64,000 bases of DNA from Chrysomallon squamiferum (lineage: Eukaryota > Mollusca > Gastropoda > Neomphalida > Peltospiridae): the NCBI GenBank assembly GCA_012295275.1, contig CM022679.1, positions 20,712,342-20,776,341 of the forward strand. The letters run 5' to 3'. Positions 11,816 to 36,800 of this stretch are shown in pieces. Within the stretch, counting starts at the first letter, position 1; the number at the start of each line of letters is the position of its first letter. The translations under genes were made by a program, and so were the position numbers. Below the pieces are notes generated by a model, which ran no database searches, had not been told where the DNA came from, and saw only the letters and a program-made list of their open reading frames with translations.

Positions 11816-14800
11816 GTTTTGGACGAAGCTGATTGTTTGTTGGAAGACAATTGTGGTTCTCAACTGGTAGAAATTTTTTAAAGTGATCCCAACAAAATGT
11901 CAGACTTCGTTATTCAGTGCCACAATGAGAGAAATCATCCAGCAACTACCAGAAGTTTCTACTAATAAACCTTTCTTTTGGCACCAGTCTTCCAAGTAAA
12001 TAAATTTAAAAAAAATCACTTATTAGATAAAATAGAAATTCAAACTTTGAGAAATAGGTATATTTTTTCCAACAGAAAGAATGAGCATAAAAAGTTATTT
12101 ATTTTAAAATATTTCCACAAACATTTATACACTTTATGACTGCAGTTGCACAAAAAGAAATTCGTTTAAAAAAAAAAAGAATAAAAAATCTGGAAATATT
12201 CTTATGACAAGAGTTGTTTCTCAAGTTAGAAACGTAACATATCAAAACCCAAGGTCAGTGTATGATCATCACTGGAGAAGTGAAACTTTCTTTTGTGTTT
12301 TATTCAGTTTGGCAAAATGCAGTTACAACTCTTCTGGCTGGAACCCTTTGTAATATGTCTGTGAAGCAAAATTACTACTGGCAAACTTCATGTTTCTCAC
12401 ACTAATAGTTGTAAGAGAGAAAATTCTGGTAATTAATAGGCAGAATTATTTTTTATGTCTATAATAACCCACCATTAAAATATTTTGTTGTTAAAATTGT
12501 TATTTCCAGTGTTGCTACTGTTGATGAGTTGGTGCAGACCTATGTTCTCATGCCAGCTGATTTGAAAGATGCCTACTTGATCCACATTCTTCAGAAATGT
12601 ACAACAGAAAACGAGAAGGGGTCTATCATTATGTTCACCAGCATTTGCAAGTACAAGAATTTTTTCATGATCTAATCTTGCAATAAATCACACACTTAAG
12701 TTTGATTTTATATGCAGACATGCTCATTAATAATGCTATTTATTGCATCTGTCACCGAATCAGGCTCTAATCTTCCATTCTCTGCAAAAACAAAAACAAA
12801 TGTCTAAACATCCAGTTATTTTCTTTTCACATTAAATTGATATATTAATGCAGTTTTTTAATTTTAATAATAAATGCATACCTCAGTTGAAAAACTATGA
12901 GTTGAATGTCAAGATTCATTCAGGTAATTTAATGTTATTCTGCCTTGGAAGACAGTTTCTAAATTTATTGGTACTGTCCAGTTAGTTTGGCTGCTTGTTT
13001 TGATTTCTCTACAGATTTTTGTTGTTGTTATTATTTATTACTGGGTTGTCAGGTTTGAGCCAGTGATTCACATGTCTGAATTACATTTTCTGAAAACTAA
13101 ATAACTCTATCTACAAATACCAAAAAATGTCTTCGAATTTCACTTAAAAACACTGAGCTTTTTTCTGATCCACTATTATTATTATTGTGTTGTTGTTGTT
13201 ACATCAGTGCTGTTTATGTGTTTCAGGTATGTCATGAACTTGGTTTTCCCACTGTTGTTCTGCATTCAATGATTCCACAGAAACAGCGACTAGCAGCACT
13301 GGCCAAGTTCAAGTCAAATCAAATCCGGATCCTCATCGCCACTGATGTAGCTAGCAGGTAAAACTGTGCTTAGTTTTACAAATCTTAAACAGAAATGTGT
13401 TGATAGGAATCCTCTGCACTGATGTAGCTAGCAGGTAAAACTGTGCTTAGTTTTACAAATCTTAAACAGAAATGTGTTGATAGGAATCCTCTGCACTGAT
13501 GTAGCTAGCAGGTAAAACTGTTTAGTTTTACAAATCTTAAACAGAAATGTGTTGATAGGAATCCTCTGCACTGATGTAGCTAGCAGGTAAAACTGTGCTT
13601 AGTTTTACAAATCTTAAACAGAAATGTGTTGATAGGAATCCTCTGCACTGATGTAGCTAGCAGGTAAAGCTGTGTTTAGTTTTACAAATCTTAAACAGAA
13701 ATGTGTTGATAGGAATCCTCTGCACTGATGTAGCTAGCAGGTAAAACTGTGCTTAGTTTTACAAATCTTAAACAGAAATGTGTTGATAGGAATCCTCTGC
13801 ACTGATGTAGCTAGCAGGTAAAACTGTGCTTAGTTTTACAAATCTTAAACAGAAATGTGTTGATAGGAATCCTCTACATTTTTAGAATGAGATTACAAAA
13901 CTGATTAAATTTAACAAATTGTCAGTAAAAATTGTAAAATAAACATGCTGTGATCAATGTGAGAAATTTAACAACAAGAACAAACAAATCATAATCTAGT
14001 TTAAATGCATTTTTACAGAATTAGAAAAATATGTTATTCAAGGTATCAAATGTTTGATCTGATACAGGTTTAAACTGAAATACATCACATCTGTATTTGA
14101 ATGAAGAAGTGAACTAAAGTTATATGGGTGTGTGTGTATGTGTGAAATTTATTTCCTGTCTTATTATTTATATCTTTACTTCTTTTTAAACATGAGTTTT
14201 GACATATAATCAGATATATAAAAAAAAAAAAAAAAAAAAAACATCTTTCAGTTATTACAGTGTACAGGATTGTGCTGTAATATTAATTTTATGGGATTTT
14301 GGGTTTTTTTTTTGCTTAAACGTATTTGTTTATTTGTTGGTTTTATTTGTTTTTTTAAAGAAATTATATACCAGTATTGCTTTATTTTTTTCATTATACA
14401 TTACTGAGTTTTTTTTATTTTTATTATATCAATATATGTATTGACAGAGGTTTAGATATTCCAACAGTAGACTACATTATCAATCACAATGTACCAAAGA
14501 GAGAGAAAGATTACATAAACTGATTAGCGAGAACAGCAAGAGCAGGTGAATTTTAAAATCATTGTTAATAATGTGTGTTTAATTAACTGATATACAACAG
14601 GAATAATCAGCTTTTTCCTTCCCTAATCTGAATGAAATATCTCAAAATATTTGGTTTTTTTTTCATTTCATATAATAATTTTAGGTATAATTGTGGGTGT
14701 TTGTGTATGTATATAGATAGACAGAAAGATAGACAGATATGGATGCAAGGGTGGTGGTATTTTCTTATAATGTAATGCCTATAAAATGTTTGTAATGATA

Positions 14801-15146
14801 TTTCATCTTTTGTTATTTTAATTATTTTATTGTTTTATATATATATATGTGTGTGTGTGTGTGTGAATTTTATTTAATTTGATAAATTTAATTGATTATC
14901 ACTAATTTAAATGTTTAAAATGTATTGCAAATAAAAAAAGAATTGTGTCTACATTAGAAGAAGCTTCCTATTTAAACAGCTGTCTGTTATTGGAATAAAG
15001 TAAACACATGTTTGATGAGCTTGCAAACATTATTAAAATACTTGTTAAACTAGGAAGTTGTAGTATTATTACAGAAACTGGATGAAGAAGATTTTGGAGA
15101 GAACAAGTTGACCAATAAAAGAAAAATACTGATCCTGGTGGGCAAG
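11816..15146 (+). pseudogene. DDX49-like DEAD-box RNA helicase pseudogene
   Basis: Intron-containing remnant of a DEAD-box helicase closest to DDX49 (nucleolar, ribosome-biogenesis family). Exon-like blocks: 11,816-11,995 (VLDEADCLLED, then SLFSATMREIIQQLPEV and NKPFFWHQ); 12,510-12,650 (VATVDELVQTYVLMPADL, KDAYLIHILQ, GSIIMFTSICK); 13,227-13,357 (LGFPTVVLHSMIPQKQRLAA, then FKSNQIRILIATDVASR); 14,448-14,545 (GLDIPTVDYIINHNVP); 15,075-15,146 (NKRKILILVGK). Many GT..AG boundaries survive. Disabling changes: a frame break with TAA near 11,877 in the first block; loss of the segment between the CK and LGFPTV blocks; a TGA at 14,521 inside motif VI, where HRVGRTARAG-like sequence is now N-stop-LARTARAG; no exon for the segment between motif VI and the NKRK region; and no N-terminal helicase motifs (Q, Walker A) upstream. 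The introns point to a segmental duplicate, not a retrocopy. Confidence 0.85.
13344..13876 (+). repeat. Seven tandem copies of a 77-bp unit spanning an exon end and splice donor
   Basis: Copies start at GATGTAGCTAGCAG at 13,344, 13,421, 13,498, 13,573, 13,650, 13,727 and 13,804, giving periods of 77 (one of 75). Each contains the last 14 bases of the DDX49-like exon (DVASR region), the donor GTAAAACTG and about 54 bp of intron, followed by CCTCTGCACT, which mimics the preceding exon bases. Copies are nearly identical, so the amplification looks recent compared with the decay of the pseudogene. Confidence 0.95.
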
Positions 15147-15715
15147 GTTAATGTTATTTTCACTGTGTTCTGTTCAGGTACGGCAGTATAAAATATTATA
15201 TTTTACTGTTAAACTTTCATTTGTTAATTAGCTTTAGTACTTAATTAATATCATACCATCTTAATGTTTTGTATGTGTGGGTGCTTGCGTGTGTATGTCA
15301 GAGTGTGTTATATAATTTCTAAGTGTTTAAATTTTTATCAAATGAATTCAGTTTTTGTGGAGTCAGCTTGATAATTAATGTGCACATGACGTTTCAAGTC
15401 AAGATTCAGCATCAGGATGAAATTTCATAGAGTGTTAAAAGATGTGCGAGTTTTAATTGCATTGCAAATACTAACAGTTATTCATTGCTTACTTACTGAA
15501 AGGAGTTTGTAAATACTAAATCATAAAAGTGTAAATGAAATATCCAGTATACATAAACATAGTGTTTATAAAATAATTTAGTTTTATGAGATTCTTAAAT
15601 TGTAGGTTTCAGAATTATAGAAATTTCTAAAATTAAGAACTAAATTAAACATGTCTTTTAAGAGTGGACACATTTATTTTCCTGAGAAAAAAGAAAAGAA
15701 AGCCAAGCAATCAAA

Positions 15716-15718
<3 letters not shown>
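15147..15718. other. No recognisable gene
   Basis: AT-rich sequence between the helicase pseudogene and the AG microsatellite. No further DDX49-like exon or RNA gene was found. Confidence 0.5.

Positions 15719-15804
<86 letters not shown>
15719..15804. repeat. (AG)n microsatellite
   Basis: An AG dinucleotide run of about 43 units. The RE/ER and SL open frames over it are artefacts. Confidence 0.98.
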
Positions 15805-15805
<1 letters not shown>

Positions 15806-15974
15806 AAATAATAATAAATTCGATTTTGTTGTGGTGGTGACCTTACATTTATTGTTATGCAAAGACAGAAATAATTAAAATGATTAACTTGAGTGACACT
15901 AGACTGTTTTATTAAATAAGCTAAATTCTAAAATACAAATAAAGCATAGCCATCTCAACCTTAATACCTCTATA

Positions 15975-16262
15975 TATGATAATCTAACAAATATGTATAT
16001 CGTGATATCTGAGTACTTGATGATATAACAAATATGTATATCTTGATATCTCAGTATTTAATAATATAAATAAATATGTGTATATCTTGATATCTCAGTA
16101 TTAAAAAATATAAATATATATGTGTATACATTAATATCTCAGTATTTAATAACAAATATATGTATATCATATATCTGTGCATTTGATAATATAACAAATA
16201 TATGTGGATCTTGATATCTGTCTGATAATACAACAACTATGTGTATATCTTGATATGTGTGT
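15975..16262. repeat. AT-rich tandem repeat, about 45-50 bp
   Basis: About six imperfect copies of a unit with ATATGTATATCTTGATATCT followed by CAGTATTTAATAATATAA. It lies just past the stop codon of the minus-strand GON-TSP1 gene, in what should be its 3' UTR or downstream flank. A minus-strand AATAAA hexamer lies further on at about 15,908-15,913. Confidence 0.8.
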
Positions 16263-16273
16263 ATTTGATGAAA

Positions 16274-27550
<11,277 letters not shown>

Positions 27551-28640
27551 TTCACTGTTAATTAAAACTAGTTCAGTACTTTCATTTCACTGTGAATCAA
27601 AAAATAGTTCAGTATCCTCTTTTCACAATTAATTAAAAATAGTTCAGTATCTTCATTTCACTGTCAATTAAAAACAGTTCAATAAATAGGAATCAATAAG
27701 TACAGCATCTCAAATATTCTTTAGTTTTGAAACGTGTTCCTGCAACGACTCAGTTAAAATATACTTAATTATATACATTTTCATTCATACATACGTACAT
27801 ACCTATATACGTACAGACACACACACAAACACATAAATACACATGCAGACACATATATACATACGTTCATTCATAATTATATACAATCACTTTCACTGTT
27901 AATATTCTTAGTGTATATGTATGGCTGTGTGAGTGTTTTTATGTCTGTATGCGTATGTTTTGTGTGTGTGTGTGTGTTACATTTGTATCTGGGTGTACGT
28001 GTTTCGTTGTGTATATCTGTGTGTGTTTATGTGTGTTGTATCCGTGTGTGTAAGTGTATGTATGTCTTGCAACGTTAAAAGATCATGAATATTTCATTTT
28101 TACCTTTTGGAGTTTTGACAAACATAATAAAAACATAAGTTTTCACAAAGTGCACAAAAAAGTGACGTCACTAACTTAATAATTAGCTAAAATATTCTTT
28201 GCAGTAATCCATTAACAATACGAATACAATATTTATACTATACTTCTTGCAAACCACTAAAATATGGTGTATTTGTGTAAATAAAATAATAGTTACCTAG
28301 CACTGTCATCCGTTAAAAAATATATGTATTTAAAAAAGAAATAAATCAAAATAAATAGCCATCGTTACAAAATATCTTTTCTGACGTCATTCATGCGACA
28401 ATGACATAATTAATCCGATGTCGATAATTCATTAAAACGACAAAAGTGTTTAATCTGAAATACCTGAAAATTATGAAAACAAAACTTCTTTTTATTTCTT
28501 TCTTTATTTAATGTTATTGTTGTTGTTAGGTCGGATTAAATAAAAAAACTTGTTGTTGTTACAGTTAGTAAATACGAGTATAAACTAAAGCAAGAAAAAA
28601 AAAAAAAAAAAATTAAAAACAAAAGTAAAAAAAGTAAAAA
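27551..28640. other. Upstream flank of the GON-TSP1 gene; no gene seen
   Basis: AT-rich sequence upstream of the start codon on the minus strand. A short tandem of TTCATTTCACTGTTAATTAA-like units lies at 27,545-27,685, then CATA/TGTG microsatellite tracts at about 27,780-28,070. The promoter should be here but I cannot identify a TATA box or start site with confidence. Confidence 0.5.
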
Positions 28641-28649
28641 AAAAGTAAA

Positions 28650-29650
28650 CAATAAACACACCACACGCACCATACACTTCACACGCACCACACACAACAC
28701 ACACACCATACGAATTTACACCACACGCACCACACACTCCACACACCATATGCACGACACACACACCAACGAACTATACACACACACCACACGCACCACA
28801 CGCATCGTACACTCCACATGCAGCACACACACCACACGCAGCACACACGCACAACACAGGCACCACACACACCACACGCACCACACATTCACCAGACACA
28901 CCACACGCATCGTACACTCCACATGCAGCACACACACCACACGCAGCACACACGCACAACACAGGCACCACACACACCACACGCACCACACATTCACCAG
29001 ACACACCACACGCACCACACACCGCACACTCCACACACACCGACATACCATACGCACAGACACACTCACACACAAACTCACACACACTCACAGACACACT
29101 CACATACATTCACAGCCACTCAGACACACAGTCACACACACACATACTCACTAACACACACACTCACTCACAAACACACTCACTCAAACGCTCTCATTCA
29201 CACACACTCTCACTCACACAAAGACATTCACATTCATACACATACACTCACAAACTGACACATACGCACACTCTCACATACACACACACTCTCACTCACA
29301 CACTCATACACACTCTCACACACAGTCTCACAGACACTCTCACACACAGACACACTCACACACACTCTTACACACACACTCTCACACACAAGACACATAC
29401 ACACTCACAGACACACAGTCACACTCAGAGACACACTAAAACAGACACTAACAATAACAGACTCACAAACACACTCACAATCATACACACTCTCACGCAC
29501 GCACACTCACACACAAACTCTCTCGCACATAGGCACCCGCACGCGCGCACTCTCACACTCATCTTTACTCACACACTCACACAAACACATTCACATACAC
29601 AGTTACACAGACAGAATCACACACCCACTCACATTCTCACACACTCAAAT
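28650..29650. repeat. CA-rich low-complexity tract (CACACC / CACACT)n
   Basis: About 1 kb of imperfect ACACACC, CACACGCAC and CACTCACA motifs. An exact-looking duplication of 105 bp starts at CGCATCGTACACTCC at 28,801 and 28,906. Its His/Thr-rich and Cys/Val-rich open frames are composition artefacts. Confidence 0.93.
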
Positions 29651-29879
29651 TCTGCACTTTTTATTCATTTGTTTTTCAGGAAATTGCTTGTTGTTGTTAA
29701 AATAAAAACATCACTAAATAAAATAATTTATTTCTTCTTTTGTATTTTATTAATATTCTGATATTTATTAATTATTAAATATTCTGGGAATTTTTAATTA
29801 ATTGAATTTTGTTTCTTTTAGAATTTTATATGCATTCAATAACATATGTTTCTCTGTATATATCTATGTGTGTGTGTAT

Positions 29880-31490
29880 TTGTAGACTTATCTACCTTTA
29901 GTGACATGTTTTCACGAACACAGATAGAGATAGTTCGCTTATGTGAGATATACGCACTAACCAAAGTAGAAATTATATCGATTAGACTTATCTCACTTTA
30001 GTGATATGTATTCAGGAACACACATTACAGTTATGTCCCTTACTTGAGATGTACTCACTAAGGAAAGTAAAAATTATATCGATTAGATTTATCTCCCTTT
30101 AATGATATGTGTTCACGAACACAGATTAGAGTTAAGTCCCTTACGTGAGATATACTCACTAAAGAAATTAAAAATTATATCGATTTTCCAAAATACAGTG
30201 TGATACTTTATTTATTTGTTTACTTATTTATTTATTCTATCCTGTCTACTTTACTTGTTGTTTTTACAATAAATTATTTTATTTACTGACTTTTTTTATT
30301 TTGTCATTTGATAGAATGGGTTTTTAGTTTCCGAATTTATTATTTCTTTTGTATTTTATTAATATTCTGATATTTATTTATTATTAAATTTTCTGGGAAT
30401 ATTTAATTAATTGAATTTTGTCTCTTTTAGAATTTTATATGCATTGAGTACAAGATGTTTATCTGTATATGTGTTTGTGTGTGTGTGTGTGAGTGTGTGT
30501 ATTTTTATATGTGTCTATATCTATATATATATAATAAGAAAACTAAAAATCATATCGTTTAGAATTATCTCCCTTTAGTGATTTGTGTTCAGAAACACAG
30601 ATTAGAGTTTGGTCCATTACTTGAGATGTACTCACTAAGGAATGTAAAAATTATATAGATTAGACTTACCTCCGTTTAGTGATATGTGTTCACTAACACA
30701 CATTACAGTTAGGTCCCATACGTGAGATGTACTCACTAAGCAAAGTAAAAACTAAATAGATCAGACTTATCTCCCTTTAGTGAAATGTGTTCCCAAACAC
30801 AGATTAGATTTAGGTCCGTTACTTGAGATGTACTCACTAAGCACAGTAAGAATTATATCGATTAGACTTATCTGCCTTTAGTGATATCTGTTCACGAACA
30901 GAGATTAGAGTTAGGTCCCTTACGTGAGATGTACTCATTAAGGAATCTAAAAATTATATCGATTTTCCACAATACAGTATAATACTTTATTTATTTGTTC
31001 ACTTATTAATTTATTTTATCCGGTCTCCTTTGCTTGTTGTTGTTAAAATAAAACAATAAGTAAATAAAATTATTTATTGTGTCATTTGATAGAATGGGTT
31101 TTTATTATCAGAATATATTATTTCTTTTTGTATTTTATTAATATTCTGATGTTTATTTATTATTAAATTTTCTGACAATTTTTAATTAATTGAATTTTGT
31201 TTCTTTTAGAATTTTATATGCATTTAGTACCAGATGTTTCTCTGTATATGTTTGTGTGTGAGTGTGTGTATTTGTATGTATGTCTATATATCGATTAGAC
31301 CTATCTCCCTTTAGTGATATGTGTTCACAAACACAGATTAGAGTTAGTTCCATTACTTGAGATGTACTCACTAAGCACAGTAAGAAATATATCGATTAGA
31401 CTTATCTCCCTTTACTGATATGTGTTCACGAACAGAGATTAGAGATCGGTCCCTTACGTGAGATGTACTCATTTGTTAAAGGAAACTAAA
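29880..31490 (+). repeat. Dispersed/tandem repeat family C, forward arm
   Basis: Units of about 107 bp containing ATTAGACTTATCTCCCTTTA, GTGATATGTGTTCACGAACA, CAGATTAGAGTTAGGTCCCT and GTGAGATGTACTCACTAAG. They occur in three clusters (29,884-30,180; 30,540-30,965; 31,288-31,480), separated by AT-rich spacers of about 350 bp that repeat themselves (for example TTTAATTAATTGAATTTTGT). The CTCCCTTTA...GTGTTCAC core resembles the sub-repeat of arrays A and B. The same family lies inverted at 41,769-42,790. Confidence 0.88.
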
Positions 31491-33741
31491 AAAATAATAA
31501 TTCTCATTATTCTGTCATTGATGTCATCATTGTTATTTCTTTTGTTAATAGCTGTATGATTCTCATCATCAGTATTATCACTATTACTATTTTCATTATT
31601 GATGTAAAAAATTTTACTCTTATTGAAATTAATTTATTTCATTTTATTTTAATAACTTTTTCTAAAGCAAATACTTTTATTTTTCACTTTTTAGTAACTT
31701 GTTCTTTACAAAATGTGCAGGCATTTCTGTTTACCATTTCGGTGATGTCCTTCGACTACACCATTCTTAAGCAGACGGTGCATGTGTGGATTCTCCTCTT
31801 CAGCCTCCTCTTCGGTTTCCTCTTCGGTTTCCTCTTGGTTCTCTTGTTTCCTCTTCTCATCCTGAGAAAACAAACCGTAGAAATTAATTTATTTCATTTT
31901 ATTAAAACAAATACAAAATTAATTCCATGACCATTCTTAAGCAGATGGTGTGATTCTCCTCTTACTCTTTATTCTTTTCAACCGTAGAAATGTCGTTATT
32001 TCATTTAACAAACATTAAAACAAATACAAAATTAATTCCATGACTACTAGTGTTACTCTTATTCTTTTAATCATATTGTTCTTAAATTCTGCTTCATGAT
32101 GGTGATGATGTTTTTAATTAAATTTACTACTATCACTATCAATATTATTTTTACTAATATTATTACTATTAATTTCTTTCATTTTATTTGAATTACTTTT
32201 TTCAAGCAAATATTTCTTTTTCCAATTTTTATTAATTTGTTCTTTACGAAATGTACAGACATTTCTGTTTACCATTTCGGTGATGTCCTTCGACTACACC
32301 ATTCTTAAGCAGAAGGTGCATGTGTAGATTCTCTTCAGTTTCGTCTTCTCATCCTGGGAAAATAAACCGTAGAATTGTCTATATTTCTTTTAACAAACAT
32401 TAGAACAAATACAAATTTAATTTCATCATTACTAATGTTACCGTCATTACTATCATCATCATTATAATTATTATTATTCTCTTTGATAATGATGATGATG
32501 ATGTTGATGTCATCAATGTTATTGCTCGTTAACTGTATGATTGTCATCATCAGTATTATCACTATTACTATTTTATTTTGATTACTATTATTAAATTTAA
32601 TATATTTCATTTGATTTTTATTACCTTTTCTAAAGCAAATAATTTAGTTTTTCACTTTTTATTAACTTGTTCTTTACAAAATATACAGGCATTTCTGTTT
32701 ACCATTTCGGTGATGTCCTTCGCCTACACCATTCTTAAGCAGAAGGTGCATGTGTAGACATCAATATGTCTACGTTAAAATGGATACATGCCAACTGAAA
32801 TGGCAGAAATCCGAGGAAAATGAAAAACCCATTCCTGGCTTCATCTGTGGATTCTGGTATTCATTTTCCTCTTGTGCTACTGGGAAAACAAACCGTAGGA
32901 ATGTCAGTATTTCATTTTTCAAACTTTAAATCAAATAAAGAATTAATTCCGTCATTGCTAGTGTTACCCTTTTTATTATCATCATAATATATCACATATT
33001 CTCTTTGATGATGAAGATGTTCCTGATAATGTTGTTGTAGTTGTTGTTTTTATTGTTATTCTCATTATTATTCTCATTTTCAGTACTGCCATTATTGTTT
33101 TTACTATTGTTGTTGTTGTTACTATAACTTTATTTTATTTTGTTTTATCTCATCTCACTCCCTTTAATTACTTTTTATGAAGCCAATACTTTTCTTTTTT
33201 ATTAAGCTTTTTCAAAAAATGTACAGGCATTTCTCTTTACCATTCAGATGATGTCTCTCTCCTGCAGCACTCTTTCACCTTCTTCACCTGTGAGATCTAC
33301 GGATTATAAAGCAGAACATGCATGTGTAGACATCAGTATTAAGAGTCTGATGCCTACGTTAAAATAAATACACGCCCACCCAAATGCCGGCAAACCCCCA
33401 AAAATTAAAAACCTATTCCTGATTTCAGCTGTGTATTCCTGTCTTCATTTTCCTCTTCTCATCCTGTGAAAACAAATCTAAAAATGTCAGAAGTTCATAT
33501 AACAAGCATTAAAACAAATACAAAATTAATTCCATGACTACTAGTATTACACTTATTGTTTTAATCATATTGTTATTAAATTCTCATTCATGATAGTGAT
33601 GTTTTTAAATTTAATAATCACTACTATCACTATCAATATTAGTTTTATTAATATTATCACTATTAATTTCTTTCATTTAATTTTAATTAGCTTTTTAAAG
33701 CAAATATTTCTTTTTTCACTTTTTACTAATTTGTTCTTTAC

Positions 33742-33850
33742 AAAATGTACAGGCATTTCTGTTTACCATTTCGGTGATGTCCTTCGACTGCACCATTCTT
33801 AAGCAGAAGGTGCATGTGTAGATTCTCCTCTTCAGTTTCGTCTTCTCATC
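33742..33850 (-). other. Exon-like cassette with open CxxC...CxxC frame
   Basis: Minus-strand copy with CAG where most copies have TAG. It encodes DEKTKLKRRIYTCTFCLRMV then QSKDITEMVNRNACTF, and the next codon TGT completes C-x2-C-x17-C-x2-C. The acceptor is CTGAG instead of CTCAG. At 109 nt (phase 0 to 1) the exon would not be frame-neutral if repeated. Function unknown. Confidence 0.4.
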
Positions 33851-36800
33851 CTCAGAAAACAAACCGTAGAAATTTTATTATTTCATTTAACAAACTTTAA
33901 AACAAATACAAACTTAATTCCATCATCATTAGTGTTACCATCATTACTATCATCATCATGATAATTCTCACTAATCTCTTCAATCTGATGATGGACTTCA
34001 GGTTGATGTCATGATTGTTATTGCTCTTGCGAACTTCATTATTACCATCATCAGTATTATCACTATTACAATTTTGATTATTATTGTAAAAATTATTACT
34101 ATTATTAAAATTAATTTATCTCATTTTATTTTAATTACTTTTTTTCAAGCAAATATTTTTATTTTTCAGTTTTTATAAACTTGTTCTTTACAAAATGTAC
34201 AAGCATTTCTGTCTACCATTTCTGTGATGTCCTTCGCTTACACCATTCTTAAGCAGAAGGTGCATGTGCAGATTTTCCTCTCCTGTTTCTTCTTCTAATC
34301 CTGAAGGCATTTCTGTTTATCATTTCGGTGATGTCCTTTGCCCACGCCATTCTTAAGCAGAAGGTGCATGTGTAGATTCTGCTCTTCGGTTTACTCTTCT
34401 CATCCGGAGAAAAAACGTAGAAATGTCATTATTTCATTTAACAAATATTAAAACAAATACAAAATTAATTCCATGACTACTAGTGTTACTCTTATTGTTT
34501 AAATCATATTGTTCTTAAATTCTGCTTCATGATGGTGATAATGTTTTTAATTAAATTTACTACTATCACTATCAATATTATTTTTACTAATATTATTACT
34601 ATTAATTTCTTTCATTTTATTTGAATTACTTTTTTCAAGCAAATATTTCTTTTTCCAATTTTTATTAATTTGTTCTTTACGAAATGTACAGACATTTCTG
34701 TTTACCATTTCGGTGATGTCCTTCAACTACACCATTCTTAAGCAGAAGGTGCATGTGTAGATTCTTCTCTTCAGCTTCCTCTTCTCATCCTGAGAAAACA
34801 AGCCGTAAAAATGTCTATATTTCATTTCACAAACATTAAAACAAATACAAATTTAATTCCATCAGTAATAGTGTTACCTTCATTACTATCATCATCATGA
34901 TAATTCTTAACATTCTCTTTGATAATGATGATGATGACGTTGATGTCATCGTTGTTATTACTCTGTTAACTTTATGATTGTCATCATCAGTATTCTCACT
35001 ACTACTATTTCATTTTTATTCTAAACATTTTACTCCCATTAAAATTTATTTATTTCATTTTATTTTAATACTTTTTCTACCATTTCGATGATGTCCTTCG
35101 ACTACACCATTCTTAACCAGAAGGTGCATATGTTGATTCTCCTCTTCTGTTCCCTCTTCAGAAGGCATTTCTGTTTTCCATTTCGGTGATGTCCTTCGAC
35201 TACACCATTCTTAAGCAGATGGTGCCTGTGTGGATTCTCCTCTTCGGTTTCGTCTTCTGATCCTGAGTAAAGAAACTGTAGAAATGTCATTATTTCCTTT
35301 AACTAACATTAAAACAAATACAAAATTAATTCCATCTGTACTAGTGTTACTCTCATTACTACCATTATCATAATAATTCTCATTATTCTCTTTGATAGTG
35401 ACGATGATGACATTGATGTCATCATTGTTATTTCTCTTGTTAATAGCTGTATGATTCTCATCATCAGTATTATCACTATTACTATTTTGATTATTGATGT
35501 AAAAAATTTTACTCTTCTTGAAATTAATTTATTTCATTTTATTTTAATAACTTTTTCTAAAGGAAATACTTTTATTATTCAATTTTTAGTAACTTGTTCT
35601 TTACAAAATGTGCAGGCATTTCTGTTTACCATTTCGGTGATGTCCTTCGACTGCACCATTCTTAAGGAGACGGTGCATGTGTGGATTCTCCTCATCAGCC
35701 TCCTCTTGGGTTTCCTCTTCTCATCCTGAGAAAACAAACCGTAGAAATGTCGTTATTTCATTTAACAAATATTAAAACAAATACAAAATTAATTCCATGA
35801 CTGCTAGTGTTACTCTTATTCTTTTAATCATATTGTTCTTAAATTCTGCTTCATGATGGTGATGATGTTTTTAATTAAATTTACTACTATCACTATCAAT
35901 ATTATTTTTACTAATATTATTACTATTAATTTCTTTCATTTTATTTGAATTACGTTTTTCAAGCAAATATTTCTTTTTCCAATTTTTATTAATTTGTTCT
36001 TTACGAAATGTACAGACATTTCTGTTTTCCATTTCGGTGATGTCCTTCGACTACACCATTCTTAAGCAGATGGTGCCTGTGTGGATTCTCCTCTTCGGTT
36101 TCGTCTTCTGATCCTGAGTAAAGAAACTGTAGAAATGTCATTATTTCCTTTAACTAACATTAAAACAAATACAAAATTAATTCCATCTGTACTAGTGTTA
36201 CTCTCATTACTACCATTATCATAATAATTCTCATTATTCTCTTTGATAGTGACGATGATGACATTGATGTCATCATTGTTATTTCTCTTGTTAATAGCTG
36301 TATGATTCTCATCATCAGTATTATCACTATTACTATTTTGATTATTGATAAAAAAAATTGTACTCTTATTGAAATTAATTTATTTCATTTTATTTTAATA
36401 ACTTTTTCTAAAGCAAATACTTTTATTTTTCAATTTTTAGTAACTTGTTCTTTACAAAATGTGCAGGCATTTCTGTTTACCATTTCGGTGATGTCCTTCG
36501 ACTACACCATTCTTAAGCAGACGGTGCATGTGTGGATTCTCCTCTTCAGCCTGTGGATTCTCCTCTTCAGCCTCCCTCTTCGGTTTCCTCTTCGGGTTCC
36601 TCTTGGGTTTCCTCTTCTCATCCTGAGAAAACAAACCGTAGAAATGTCGTTATTTCATTTAACAAATATAAAACAAATACAAAATTAATTCCATGACTGC
36701 TAGTGTTACTCTTATTCTTTTAATCATATTGTTCTTAAATTCTGCTTCATGATGGTGATGATGTTTGATGATCATTTTTTTTAATTAAATTTACTACTAT

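Noticed and set aside
15651-15878. Arg-Glu repeat open frame
   Set aside because: Translation of an (AG)n microsatellite. The same applies at 24,035-24,358, 59,898-60,086 and 62,007-62,225.
28679-29258. Cys/Val-rich and His/Thr-rich open frames up to 146 residues
   Set aside because: Low-complexity CACACC translation, open on both strands with no unique sequence.
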